Below are positions 45,364 through 54,107 of a DNA stretch of 64,000 nt, piece after piece. This stretch comes from Pseudotabrizicola sediminis (GTDB taxonomy: Bacteria; Pseudomonadota; Alphaproteobacteria; Rhodobacterales; Rhodobacteraceae), in contig NZ_RPEM01000010.1 in the NCBI RefSeq assembly GCF_004745575.1, forward strand, positions 1 through 64,000. Direction: 5' to 3'. Every line of letters starts with the position of its first letter. Within the stretch, counting starts at the first letter, position 1. The notes under the pieces were generated by a model that was not told the DNA's origin, made no database searches, and was given only the letters and a program-made list of their open reading frames with translations. The position numbers and the translations under genes are program-made.

Positions 45364-45798
45364 GATGCCCCCGGTAAGCTATTGATGCTAAATAGAAAAT
45401 CGCGGAGCCTTTGTTTTTCATCCCCCACCATGTCCCCCACTTGGGTTTGGCATGGCGCGGAATGTGGTGGAACGCTTTGGATGCTTTTCTGCAAAGCCCT
45501 GATTTGTGGATGTGCGTTTTTTGCGTCCCATGCCGGTCCCATACGGGCCTAGGCCCACAGAAGCGACCCCCCCCCCCACGCTGTTCCCGCTGCCGGGGAA
45601 GGCTTGTCCAAACCTTTTTTGTGGCGGTTTATGATCGAACGGTAATCAGCGCCGGTCCTTGTCCGGGCAGGGCCAAAGATTAGGCCCCCCCCCCCCCGAG
45701 CGGGTCGCTGGTGGCTCAGTTTGAATTTTAGTGGGGTTGACGTGGGTATCGCTTGTCCGCACTTCCTGTAGGCTAAGTGGTGTGCATAGGAGGCTGAT
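45364..45798. other. Non-coding region with two poly-C tracts
   Basis: No gene is supported. There is an 11-C run at 45567-45577 and a 13-C run at 45685-45697. A CATCCCCCACCATGTCCCCCAC segment follows the att site. The AGGAGG at 45788-45793 belongs to the next gene. Confidence 0.5.
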
Positions 45799-46074
45799 GT
45801 GTCCATAAATGACTATGTTGACGATCTGGAAGGCGCGGCACGTTTCGCCGCCGCAAAGGCGGGCGCTATTGAGATATGCGCCGCCCATAGTGACGTGACA
45901 ATTCGAGTGGGAGACGCAGATGCAGAACGCCACGCCTACGCACTTGCCACCACAATTCTTAAAAGAGACGGCACAGCTTGGATGAGGGAAGATCTGATGC
46001 CTGCCATTGCCGACCTGTTGGATATGGCAGCAGATGGTGAGTGTCCGCAGTGTGCCTACATCCGGAGTGAGTGA
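45799..46074 (+). CDS. Small hypothetical protein
   Basis: The 91-residue protein starts at GTG 45799, five bases after a perfect AGGAGG; the overlapping ATG at 45797 runs into a stop after three codons. The sequence is acidic and Ala-rich (MSINDYVDDLEGAARFAAAK) and ends in a CPQC pair near the C-terminus. I do not recognise a family. It is the only plus-strand gene in the module that follows the island, apart from the Sel1 gene. Confidence 0.6.
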   Translation: MSINDYVDDLEGAARFAAAKAGAIEICAAHSDVTIRVGDADAERHAYALATTILKRDGTAWMREDLMPAIADLLDMAADGECPQCAYIRSE

Positions 46075-46144
46075 GGCTTAAAGGCCTCAAAGGAGAAAAA
46101 AGCCCGCCGATGCGGGCCAAGACCCACGTGGCGCATTCTACACC

Positions 46145-47104
46145 TTAGATCGGCTCATCCAGCAACTGTAATGCACCATCGGGCAAGGGGCGCTGAAGTT
46201 TCGCGGCAATCTCAAAGGGTGCTGACAGCCATGTCTCCCATTCATCAGGCTCGGTCAGGATGGCGGGCATTGCCTTGGGATGCACCGCGCCCACCTCGGC
46301 ATTTGGCGTGCAAGTCAGAAAGGCGAAAAGGTCATCTGTTGTAGGCCCGTCCTTCACCTTGCGCAGTGATTGCCAGCCGCGAACCTCGATACCCGCGAAG
46401 AACATGGGCTTGCCCGGTTCGGCAGGACCGAACCATTGATTGCCGCCCTTCTTTGGCTCGGCAAAAGAAGTCACTGGCACAAGGCAACGGTGTGCTGGGC
46501 CAAGCCAGCGCCGCCAGTGCGGGGATGCCAGATTGCGGACATTTGCCACGCCGGGGTCACGCTCAGTTTTGAGGACAGATGCCGGTGAGGGCATACCCCA
46601 GCGAGCGCGCACCAGTTCCAGCCCATTGCTAGAGTGGCGCACAATCGGCGCAAGCCGGTCTGGATAGATCGAGCCAGGTTCAAGGTTTCCTGCACCATCT
46701 GACCATTCCAGCCCGACGAAAAGGCGGCGCACCGCCTCTTGGGCGGTTGTCTGACTGTAAAGATTGCACATCGCTGCCTCATCATCGGTCACCACATTCC
46801 CATGCGGCGCATTGGGGGAATAGTATCCGGGCAAGATGGTTCCGTCCGCCACTTCCAGATTGGGGAAGGCATCGGCAAAGGCAGACGCATCATGCGGACA
46901 GCGAAAATAGAGGGCGATGCGGTCGCGCCCGCCATTTCCGCCGCCACCATGCAGCGCATAGCTCGCCTTCCCGATGTGGCGATCAAGCCACTTATACATT
47001 GGCATCATAGCGCGACCGAACCCGTTCGGGGGAACGTAGAACCAGATGCGCACCGGAAACGCACGTTCATCAGCCTTGGATTGTAGTTCGGTTCGTCTTG
47101 TCAT
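46145..47104 (-). CDS. SRAP (YedK/HMCES-like) protein with in-frame N-terminal extension
   Basis: The C-terminal 208 residues are a SOS-response-associated peptidase domain, which forms a DNA-protein crosslink at abasic sites. It begins MCNLYSQTTAQEAVRRLFVG, with the catalytic cysteine as residue 2. Further on are EPGSIYPDRLAPIVR, RARWGMPSP, NVRNLASPHWRRWL, CLVPVTSFAEPKK and AVHPKAMPAIL (active-site His). About 111 further residues (MTRRTELQSKADERAFPVRI ...) precede it with no stop codon. The Cys must be N-terminal to act, and GAGG lies 5-6 nt before the internal ATG at 46771. The functional SRAP protein is therefore probably 46145-46771. The upstream part may be a separate small protein fused by loss of its stop. 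Confidence 0.8.
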   Translation of the reverse strand: MTRRTELQSKADERAFPVRIWFYVPPNGFGRAMMPMYKWLDRHIGKASYALHGGGGNGGRDRIALYFRCPHDASAFADAFPNLEVADGTILPGYYSPNAPHGNVVTDDEAAMCNLYSQTTAQEAVRRLFVGLEWSDGAGNLEPGSIYPDRLAPIVRHSSNGLELVRARWGMPSPASVLKTERDPGVANVRNLASPHWRRWLGPAHRCLVPVTSFAEPKKGGNQWFGPAEPGKPMFFAGIEVRGWQSLRKVKDGPTTDDLFAFLTCTPNAEVGAVHPKAMPAILTEPDEWETWLSAPFEIAAKLQRPLPDGALQLLDEPI

Positions 47105-47274
47105 CGGTAAGAACAAACACGGAGCAATCTTGGGTGCAAGGCTGACCTTCGTCGGGTTGGGGCGACGGGTTCCTGATCGAGAGCACCAGAGCTGTGGGCG
47201 CGCTAGATCAGGGAAGAGATTGACGCTTGTCGAAGGGTATTGTTTGTTTGAAATGCAGCATTGGAAGGGCTTTG

Positions 47275-48084
47275 ATGACTGGATTCTTCAAGAGAATTGT
47301 TCTGGCGCTTGCGCTTGTAGCGCCACCGGCAGCCGCACAGAACTTTGATGCAGGGCTGGCTGCTGCGCAGGCCGGAGATTTTACCACAGCGATCCGAGAA
47401 TGGACGCCTCTGGCCGAGATGGGCAACGCGATTGCGCAAGGCAACCTCGGTCTAATTTACGAAAACGGCCACGGTGTTCCGCAGGACTATGCACAAGCTG
47501 CGAAATGGTACCTATTGGCCGCAGAGCAAGGCAATGCATGGGGGCAAAACAAACTCGGTGACCTGTACGAAAACGGTCAAGGTGTTCCACAGGACTATGC
47601 CGAAGCTGCAAAATGGTACCGACTGGCCGCAGAGCAAGGTAATGCATGGGCGCAAACCAATCTCGGTAACCTGTACGGCAACGGCCACGGTGTTCCAAAA
47701 GACGATGCCGAAGCCGCAAAATGGTACCAACTGGCCGCAGAGCAAAACAGTGCTTACGCACAGGCTAACCTAGGGTACCTGTACATGAACGGCCAAGGTG
47801 TTTCACAAGACTATATCGAGGCCGCAAAATGGAACCGACTAGCCGCAAAGAAAGGCCATGCAGTGGCACAGCATAACCTTGCGCTAATGTTCGAACACGG
47901 CAATGGCGTGCCGCAAGACTTTGTGACAGCGCATATGTGGTACAATCTCGGCGCGGCGCAGAATGTCAATGACGCAGCACAGTTTCGAGACGAGCTCGCG
48001 AAGCGAATGAGCCCTGAAGATGTCTCGGAGGCACAGAAACGTGCGCGGGCTTGCCTCGCATCAAACTATCTGGACTGCGATTGA
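47275..48084 (+). CDS. Secreted Sel1-repeat protein
   Basis: The 269-residue product has a signal peptide (MTGFFKRIVLALALVAPPAAAQ). At least five Sel1-type 36-residue repeats follow, each with the pattern A..NLG.LYENG.GVPQDYA.AAKWY.LAAEQG. The repeats are nearly identical at DNA level from 47455 to 47850. Such solenoids mediate protein contacts in the periplasm. GGAAGGGCTTTG lies before ATG 47275; the longer frame from 47227 is unlikely. The C-terminus carries two cysteines (ARACLASNYLDCD). Confidence 0.85.
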   Translation: MTGFFKRIVLALALVAPPAAAQNFDAGLAAAQAGDFTTAIREWTPLAEMGNAIAQGNLGLIYENGHGVPQDYAQAAKWYLLAAEQGNAWGQNKLGDLYENGQGVPQDYAEAAKWYRLAAEQGNAWAQTNLGNLYGNGHGVPKDDAEAAKWYQLAAEQNSAYAQANLGYLYMNGQGVSQDYIEAAKWNRLAAKKGHAVAQHNLALMFEHGNGVPQDFVTAHMWYNLGAAQNVNDAAQFRDELAKRMSPEDVSEAQKRARACLASNYLDCD

Positions 48085-48120
48085 GCCTGCTGCATACCTA
48101 CCCCTTGATCGGCTTTGCGT

Positions 48121-48651
48121 TCATTGGAGACCATTAGCGCGCCACGCCGCCCAGCGCCGCCGCTGGGCCCCAGCAATCCTCTCCTTGCCGTCGGGAGTCC
48201 GAGCCCCGGTTGACTTGCCACCATGAAACTTGCAACGCCTGCGGCCCGCCTCTGACTTATTTCGGCACTCGCCGCCCTTGCGCGTCTTTGCCCCGCACAC
48301 CACGCGGCAGCGAGCCTTGCGCTGGGCTTCCCGTTCACGCCACAGCACCATCTGAGCCTCAACCCAAGCGTCGATTCGGGCGCGTTCATCCCTTTTCTGT
48401 GTATCACCCCATCCCCCCGCGCGCGCATTATGGGGGATTAAATCCGCCAAGGTGGGAAGTTCCAGCACCTTGGCAAAGGATCGAGGCGCGCCCCATTTAA
48501 GCGGGACGGTGTTCTTTGCCTCCCAATACTGGACGGCCTCCCGCGAGACGCCCGAAAGCTGCGCAAGGGCACGCTGGGTCAGGCCAGCGGCCTTTCGGCT
48601 GGCCTTCAGAGCCGCCCCAGTCGTGGCAATTCGTGCCGCACGCATGGTCAC
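48121..48651 (-). CDS. XRE-type helix-turn-helix protein with C-terminal HGG motif
   Basis: The 176-residue protein starts at GTG 48651 (overlapping the previous stop as GTGA) or ATG 48645. The N-terminal domain is a Cro/C1-type HTH (LKASRKAAGLTQRALAQLSG, VSREAVQYWEAKNTVPL). The C-terminus has CGAKTRKGGECRNKSEAGRRRC and FHGGKSTGARTPDGKERI, a cysteine/HGG block widespread in prophage and island genes of Rhodobacterales. It is probably a regulator of the decayed element at 45.8-50.4 kb. Confidence 0.82.
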   Translation of the reverse strand: MTMRAARIATTGAALKASRKAAGLTQRALAQLSGVSREAVQYWEAKNTVPLKWGAPRSFAKVLELPTLADLIPHNARAGGWGDTQKRDERARIDAWVEAQMVLWREREAQRKARCRVVCGAKTRKGGECRNKSEAGRRRCKFHGGKSTGARTPDGKERIAGAQRRRWAAWRANGLQ

Positions 48652-48932
48652 GTCTCAAAGGGGCGCTGTGCCCCCGTCGCGGCCCTTCTGGCGCGTGCAG
48701 CGCGCTTCCTGCACCCTTCGCGGCAGAAGGCCGCATCGGCACGGCGCGTGAAGGGCACGGGGTCGCCACATTCCCGGCACGACCATTCGCCGCCGCCCCG
48801 TCTAGCGTTTAGCATGATGCGCTGTGCGCGGGCTTTTCGGTGCCGTTTGTTCCCACATGGCCAAGTGTAGAACAGCACGTTTTGCGGCCAGCTTTCGCCG
48901 GGTTCGACGCCGCCTGGATCGGGTTCTGCCAT
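48648..48932 (-). CDS. Small zinc-ribbon protein
   Basis: The 94-residue protein has two zinc-binding Cys pairs, CRECGDPVPFTRR and CREGCRKRAARARR, with an additional WPCG near residue 25. The basic C-terminal half suggests nucleic-acid binding. It overlaps the XRE/HGG gene by 4 bp and is on the same strand as the DUF3987 gene. No named family was recognised. Confidence 0.68.
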   Translation of the reverse strand: MAEPDPGGVEPGESWPQNVLFYTWPCGNKRHRKARAQRIMLNARRGGGEWSCRECGDPVPFTRRADAAFCREGCRKRAARARRAATGAQRPFET

Positions 48933-48996
48933 GATGGTCCTTTGATTAAATCGGGGGCCAGAGACGGGTTAAGCCCTTGGGGTTGCACAATCGAAT

Positions 48997-49329
48997 TCAA
49001 CTAACTGGTGACGCCGAAATGCGGCCATCGCGCGCCACATGGATGCGGCCCTCCGCCTGCATCGTGTCCAGAAGCTGATAGGTTTGGGTCACCCCCAGCC
49101 GGGTTGCCGTAGCGATTGCGCCGGGTCGATGTCGCCCAGCGCGGATTGCGGCAAAGATTGCCCCTTCATCATCCAATTTCGGGGCAGGGGGTGCCGCTAC
49201 TTCCGCTACTTCCGCTACTTCCGCTACTTCCGCTACTTCCGCTACTTTTGCCGGGGGTGCAGCAACGGGCGAGGGGTGAGCCTCGCCCGCCGTGACAGCT
49301 TGCAGCGCCGCCGCAACATCAAACCACAT
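48997..49329 (-). CDS. Hypothetical protein with VAE tandem repeats and winged-helix-like C-terminus
   Basis: The 110-residue protein has a Pro/Ala linker with five tandem VAE triplets, encoded by the 9-bp repeat at 49195-49256. A C-terminal domain follows (GAIFAAIRAGRHRPGAIATA, then LGVTQTYQLLDTMQAEGRIH) that reads like a winged helix. It starts inside the end of the DUF3987 gene (11-bp overlap), so it belongs to the same operon. The function is unknown. Confidence 0.65.
   Translation of the reverse strand: MWFDVAAALQAVTAGEAHPSPVAAPPAKVAEVAEVAEVAEVAEVAAPPAPKLDDEGAIFAAIRAGRHRPGAIATATRLGVTQTYQLLDTMQAEGRIHVARDGRISASPVS
49195..49256. repeat. 9-bp tandem repeat (CGCTACTTC), six perfect units plus a partial
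   Basis: The unit keeps the reading frame and encodes Val-Ala-Glu on the minus strand. Copy number can change without frameshift. Confidence 0.93.
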
Positions 49330-50368
49330 CGCGCGGCCTCACGATCCGATACGCCACTTTCCGCGATACGCCGCCGATGATTTCACCCTCTGGCAATGCC
49401 GCCAGCCATCCGCTATCGGCCAAGGTTGCCATCAGCTTTCGTGCGGTCTTTGCCTCGCGCAAAGCGTTCGGCCCGTATTGCATCGCATCCTTTGGGGTGA
49501 TTGTCGCCGGGTCGCGGTCCAAGCGGTGCGCCTGTTCTGGCCAGCGGTCCAAGATCCACAGCCGCAAGCCTTCGGCCTGTGCCGTTTCCGCCGATACAAG
49601 CGCCGTGTCCGCCAGCCGCACCGCCTCTGACAGATAGAATTGCGCCAGAGCGATGCCCCAAGCCATTGCCTGCGCCGTGATAGCGGGGGCCATCAGATCG
49701 CCCCACAGCGCCAGCACAGCCGCAATGCGCACCGCCTGTTCTGCCGCCTTGGATGCAAAGCCCGTCACATGCGCAAGGCTTGCCCCGGTGCGCTGTTCCT
49801 GTTCGATGGTATCGGCAAAGGCCACCAGCAATGCCCGCGCATCTGGTGACAGGCAAAGGGCGCGCGGTTGCAGTTCGCGGGTTTCCGGGTCCATCGACAT
49901 CGGCGTTTCAAGGATGGTGCGCAAGCGTTCGCTGAAACGGCCCAAGGCCCCATCATCGCGCCGGGTCAGCGATGACAGGCGGGTGCCGATGGTGCTTGGC
50001 GGTTCGGTGATAAGGAAGCGTGGCAGAAAGCCTGTGCCGGTCGCTGTGCCATCGGCCAGAAGGCCCCGCGCGACCTCGGGCTGTATCATCAGATGCACTG
50101 CCAGCCGCCGCCCAAACAAAGTATAGGCCCCATCCCCCGCACGAGTGCGCCTAATCGGGTTGCCCTGCCACAGATCGTTTAGGGCGGTCAGGGTCTTTAG
50201 GCGGTTTTCGCTGTTCATCGCATGGCCCCCGATGAATTGCCCGCCTTCATCGGCAAAGATGCCAAGTGACGGTTGCCCTTCCGCGAACAGTTTGGTCAGC
50301 CCTTCAAAGGTCGGTTCCGTAACCGTGCGGTCCGCAGACGGGGGCGCAATCGGTATGGCAAGGCGCTG
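49319..50368 (-). pseudogene. DUF3987 (YfjI-type) protein, N-terminus missing
   Basis: The frame is open from a stop at 50369-50371 downward. It reads TVTEPTFEGLTKLFAEGQPS, LGIFADEGGQFIGGHAMNSE and then RAGDGAYTLFGRRLAVHLMIQPEV, the DUF3987 core found in phage and island replication modules next to primase genes. Only about 350 residues remain, whereas relatives have roughly 450-500, and the N-terminal part is cut exactly where plus-strand permease sequence begins. An internal ATG at 50218 could give a 299-residue product. It overlaps the VAE-repeat gene. Confidence 0.75.
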
Positions 50369-50374
50369 TCAAAT

Positions 50375-51047
50375 CCTTTCGTGATGGACGCCTTCAAGAC
50401 AAGCCTGACGGTTGCGCTTGCCTCGGCGGTGCTGGCCACGCTGTTCGGCACCATGGGCGCTGGCCCTGCAATCGGTCAGGGGACGCCTGCGGCTGGCCTT
50501 CGATGCGTTGATCTACATAGCGGTGATGGTACCAGGCATTGTGATCGGCATTGCCACGCTGATTGCCCTTGTCACCCTGTTCGGCTGGCTAAACCCGCTT
50601 CTGGCCGCGATCTGGCCCTTTGCTGCCAAGGCACCGCAGCTTTCTCTCGGCTATGGCTCGCTGATCGCGGCGCATGGGTTGTTCACCATGGCATTGGTCA
50701 TCATCATTGTCCGCGCCCGCATGGCCGGCATGGACCGCAGCCTGATCGATGCCTCGGCCGACCTTGGGGCAACGCCTTGGGGCACCTTCCGGCAGGTGAC
50801 GTTGCCGCAAATCTTCCCTGGCATCCTTGCGGGGTTCCTGCTGGCCTTCACCTTCAGCTTTGATGACTTCATCATCGCCTTCTTCGTCGCTGGGTCGCAG
50901 ACGACCCTGCCAGTCTACGTATTTTCCTCCATCCGCCGTGGCGTCACGCCCGAGATCAATGCCATCGGAACGATGGTGCTTGCCGTTTCGCTTGTGCTTT
51001 TGATCGCGGCGCAAGCCATTCTGCAGCGCGGACGCAAGGCGGGGTGA
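50375..51047 (+). pseudogene. PotC-like ABC permease, 5'-truncated and frameshifted
   Basis: Sequence from 50375 reads NPFVMDAFKTSLTVALASAV and LATLFGTMGA in one frame, then continues one base later as LALQSVRGRLRLAFDALIYI, PGIVIGIATLIALVT and the EAA loop SLIDASADLGATPWGTFRQV. Deleting one G of the GGG at 50455-50457 gives a continuous PotC-type permease (polyamine/iron importer). The first membrane span and start codon are absent because the gene is cut at about 50.37 kb. No ATPase or binding-protein gene remains nearby. Confidence 0.82.
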
Positions 51048-51064
51048 TGCCAAGGGATTCTCAG

Positions 51065-51823
51065 ATGTTGTTGAAAGCGCGTGTGGCCTTCGTGACCGGG
51101 GCAGGATCGGGCATTGGCCGGGCCGGAGCCCTTGCCATGGCCGCCGAGGGCGCGCTTGTGGTCGTAACCGACCGCGACGGCGACCGGGCGCAGGCCGTCT
51201 GCGACGAAATTGCGCAAACTGGTGCGAGGGCCGAAGCGCGCGGCCTTGACGTAAGCGACGACAGCGCCCTGACCGCCGAGATCAGCGCTGCCGCATCCCG
51301 GCACGGGCGGCTGGACATCCTGCACTCCCATGCCGGGATCCAGATACCCGGCAAACTGGAAGAGGTCTCGCCCGACCAGATGGACACGTCGTGGCGATTG
51401 AACGTCCGATCGCATTTCGTGGCGGCGCGGGCGGCGATGCCGGTGATGACGGCGCAAGGCAAGGGCTCGATCATCATCACTGCGTCAAACTCTGGCGTGC
51501 AGTATGACCGCGAGATGATCGCCTATGCCACGACCAAACACGCGGTCATCGCGATGACGCGGCAGATGGCGGTGGACTACGCGAGCCACAACGTGCGCTG
51601 CAACGCGCTTTGCCCGGGATTCGTGGACACGCCCTTCAACAACGGGTTCGAACGCCAGATGGGCGGCCGCCGCGCGCTGGAGGCGTATATCGCCCAAAGC
51701 ATCCCGATGGGCCGCTGGGGCACACCTGAGGAAATCGCCCAAGGCATCGTCTTTCTGGCCTCTGACCAATCAGCCTTCATGACCGGTCATGCGCTGGTGA
51801 TCGACGGAGCCGAGTGCATCTGA
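51065..51823 (+). CDS. Short-chain dehydrogenase/reductase
   Basis: The 252-residue SDR has the cofactor loop VAFVTGAGSGIGRAGALAMA. HSHAGIQIPG stands in place of the usual NNAG. The catalytic residues are Ser in IITASNSGVQYDRE and Tyr/Lys in YATTKHAV. NALCPGFVDTPFNNGFERQM and FMTGHALVIDGAECI follow, as in classical SDRs. AAGGGATTCTCAG precedes ATG 51065. It follows the broken permease and was probably the next gene of a polyamine-type uptake operon. The substrate is unknown. Confidence 0.88.
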   Translation: MLLKARVAFVTGAGSGIGRAGALAMAAEGALVVVTDRDGDRAQAVCDEIAQTGARAEARGLDVSDDSALTAEISAAASRHGRLDILHSHAGIQIPGKLEEVSPDQMDTSWRLNVRSHFVAARAAMPVMTAQGKGSIIITASNSGVQYDREMIAYATTKHAVIAMTRQMAVDYASHNVRCNALCPGFVDTPFNNGFERQMGGRRALEAYIAQSIPMGRWGTPEEIAQGIVFLASDQSAFMTGHALVIDGAECI

Positions 51824-51874
51824 GGCGAAAGTGTCCTTTCCACCCCTCGCGCTGGGGGCGCTATATCGGCGGAA

Positions 51875-53539
51875 TCGGCCGAGGCTGTGTGGAAACTGGC
51901 TTTTGTGGTAACTTCTGCAGGGCATCGGGGGTGCGCATGGCAGAATTTATCGAGGGTGTTGACCGAGGTCAGACGATGCTTTTCCGGACCGGTTGGAGGA
52001 CTGGGGAGGCGAGGACAGTTTGGTCCGCGTCGTTGATCTTTTCTTCGCTGAACTGGATCTGCCGGGGCTTGGGTTCGTTCGGGCAGCGCCAGCGCGGACA
52101 GGGCGGCCCGGCTATCATCCGGCGGTGCTGCTTAAATTGTTTATCTATGGTATCTGAACCCTATCCCGTCCAATCGCAGGCTGGAGCGTGAAGCAGGACG
52201 CAACGTCGAGGTGATGTGGCTGACTGTAAGGCTGGTTCCGGATCACAAGACGATTGCCGACCTTCGACGCGATAGCGGCCCGGCCATCCGCAAGACCTGC
52301 GCACAATTTGTCGAACTGTGCCGCCGGATCGGCACGCTGAAGGGCAATTGCGTTGCCATTGACGGCGAGCCAAGTTCAAGGCGGTCAACAACCGCGACCG
52401 CAATTTCACCAAAGGCAAGATTGCCAGCCGACTGGCCCACCTGGAGGCCGATGTTGATCGCTACATCAACGAGATGGTGCGCATCGACCGGCAGGAAGAA
52501 GGCGAGGCACGGGCCGAGAAGGTGGCCCATCTTGCACGCCGCTATGGCCGCATCCGGCAAGAGATAGCACGGTTGAAGGCGATGGACGAAGCGTTGGCCG
52601 ACGCACCTGATGGCCAGATTTCCCTGACCGATCCCGACGCCCGTGCGATGGCAACCAGCGCCCGGCACAGTGGGATGGTCGGCTACAACGTCCAAAGCGT
52701 CGTCGATACAGAGACGCACATCATCGTCACGCATGAGGTCACCAATCAGGGCTTCGACCGTGACCAGCTCAGCCCGATGTCAATCGCGGCTAAGGATGCT
52801 CTTGGCCGCAATGACCTGCATGCCATTGCCGACAAGGGCTATTTCAGCGGCCCCGAGATCCTGGCCTGCCATGAGGCGGGTATCACCACGACGGTGCCAC
52901 GCCCGGCCACCTCGGGCAACGCGGCCAAGGGCATGTATTTAAAGGCCGACTTCACCTATGACGCCGGGCGCGATGTCTATGTTTGCCCGGCGGGCGAGGA
53001 CTTGACCTACCGCTACACAACCGAGGAGCGCGGCGTTCAGCTCCGGCGTTACTGGATCAACGCTTGCCAGACTTGTCCGCTCCAGAGCAAATGCACCACC
53101 GGCACGGAACGGCGGATCACTCGATGGGAGCACGAACAACTGGTTGACGATATGGGCAACCGGCTGGGCCGTGACCCCGATGCAATGACCCTGCGTCGTT
53201 GCACGGTAGAACACCCGTTCGGCACGATCAAAGCCTGGATGGGCCACACCCATTTCCTGACCCGGAGGCTGAAGAATGTGCGCAGCGAGATGGCGCTAAA
53301 CGTGCTAGCCTACAACATCAAGCGGATGGTCGCCCTGATCGGCATCCGTCGGCTCATGCAGGTGATCCCGGGCTAATATTTGGCGCTCAGTAGCCGAAAG
53401 CGTCGCCGGAAATAGACTTCGATGCCTCTCACCCTCGGTCACAGACCGAATGGTGCCGAACTGACGGCGTTGTCGACCACCACACCAAAATTACACAGCG
53501 ACCTGCCAAGTCGCCGAGTTTCCACACAGCCTCGGCCGA
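51875..53539 (+). mobile_element. IS1182-family insertion sequence, degenerate, 1665 bp
   Basis: The ends are a perfect 23-bp inverted repeat (51875-51897 and 53517-53539; inner sequence GGCTGTGTGGAAACT). The length is typical of the family. The internal transposase is frameshifted. No target duplication was recognised at the flanks. The element lies 52 bp after the SDR stop. Confidence 0.88.
51937..53376 (+). pseudogene. IS1182-family transposase with at least three frameshifts
   Basis: ATG 51937 starts MAEFIEGVDRGQTMLF. The frame then changes near the TTTT at 51980-51983, again at about 52148-52156 and again at about 52361-52375. From 52474 a long intact part remains, with the DDE catalytic region (NVQSVVDTETHIIVTHEVTN, ADKGYFSGPEILAC) and PLQSKCTTGTERRITRWEHE, then VEHPFGTIKAWMGHTHFLTR. 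The product cannot be made as one chain, so the copy is dead unless a relative acts in trans on its intact ends. Confidence 0.88.
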
Positions 53540-53671
53540 GTGCTGCCGTTGACGTGCGGCGCGGTGGTTTCCCAGAATTGGACATTACGGACTCCCGATC
53601 CCGTCTCACGACGATTGCGCCAAACTGCTCCTTGCCATCTTTCGCTCCGACGTCCTCGCGACCCTGACGGC

Positions 53672-54010
53672 TTACGCCGCCATGGCCGAAGCCTTGTAGA
53701 CCCGACCTCGGGCCATCAAAGCCCAGACGATCCGCGCCATTCACTGCCTGGCAGCACATGCCTGCATGTGCGAGAGGGTTGTTGGCCAGCGCCACCCGCA
53801 ACAGCATCGGCGGCTTGCGTGTCAGCATCCCACCCAGCCAGGTGCCGGGCTTGGCCGCAGCATGGACATGCCGCTTGATGATGACGCTGTTGGCCCCAAT
53901 GATGAGCAACTGCCTCAGGGATCGCTCGCCCATCCTGGTCGTGGCCCCGACCCACCTTGGCACACAGATGCTGTCGGGGGGCGGTTACACCATCAGAGCC
54001 TCCAAGATCA
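53672..54010 (-). pseudogene. IS110-family transposase C-terminal remnant
   Basis: On the minus strand, pieces in different frames read APRQHLCAK, then GATTRMGERSLRQLLIIGAN, SVIIKRHVHAAAKPGTWLGG and MLTRKPPMLLRVALAN, then VYKASAMAA and a stop at 53672-53674. Together they match the C-terminal transposase_20 region of IS110/IS1111 elements. At least two frameshifts separate the pieces and the N-terminal DEDD domain is absent. Confidence 0.78.
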
Positions 54011-54107
54011 GTGATCGACCGGTGCCCATTGTCTTGTTCTGTGATATTCACCGTTTGGAATGTGAAGTTGACCCTGATCGGGCCGCGATTTTTGGATGGA
54101 GGCACAA

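Noticed and set aside
45138-45377. 79-codon frame running over attR
   Set aside because: Includes the att core and candidate arm site; low-complexity tail and no ribosome site.
47455-47850. DNA-level repeats in the Sel1 gene as a separate repeat element
   Set aside because: Explained by the protein repeat of the Sel1 family.
49195-49256. Possible CRISPR-like repeat array
   Set aside because: The repeats are directly adjacent 9-bp units without spacers and keep a reading frame; no CRISPR array was seen anywhere in the window.
53540-53671. Further transposase sequence between the IS1182 end and the IS110 remnant
   Set aside because: No conserved motif found in either strand.
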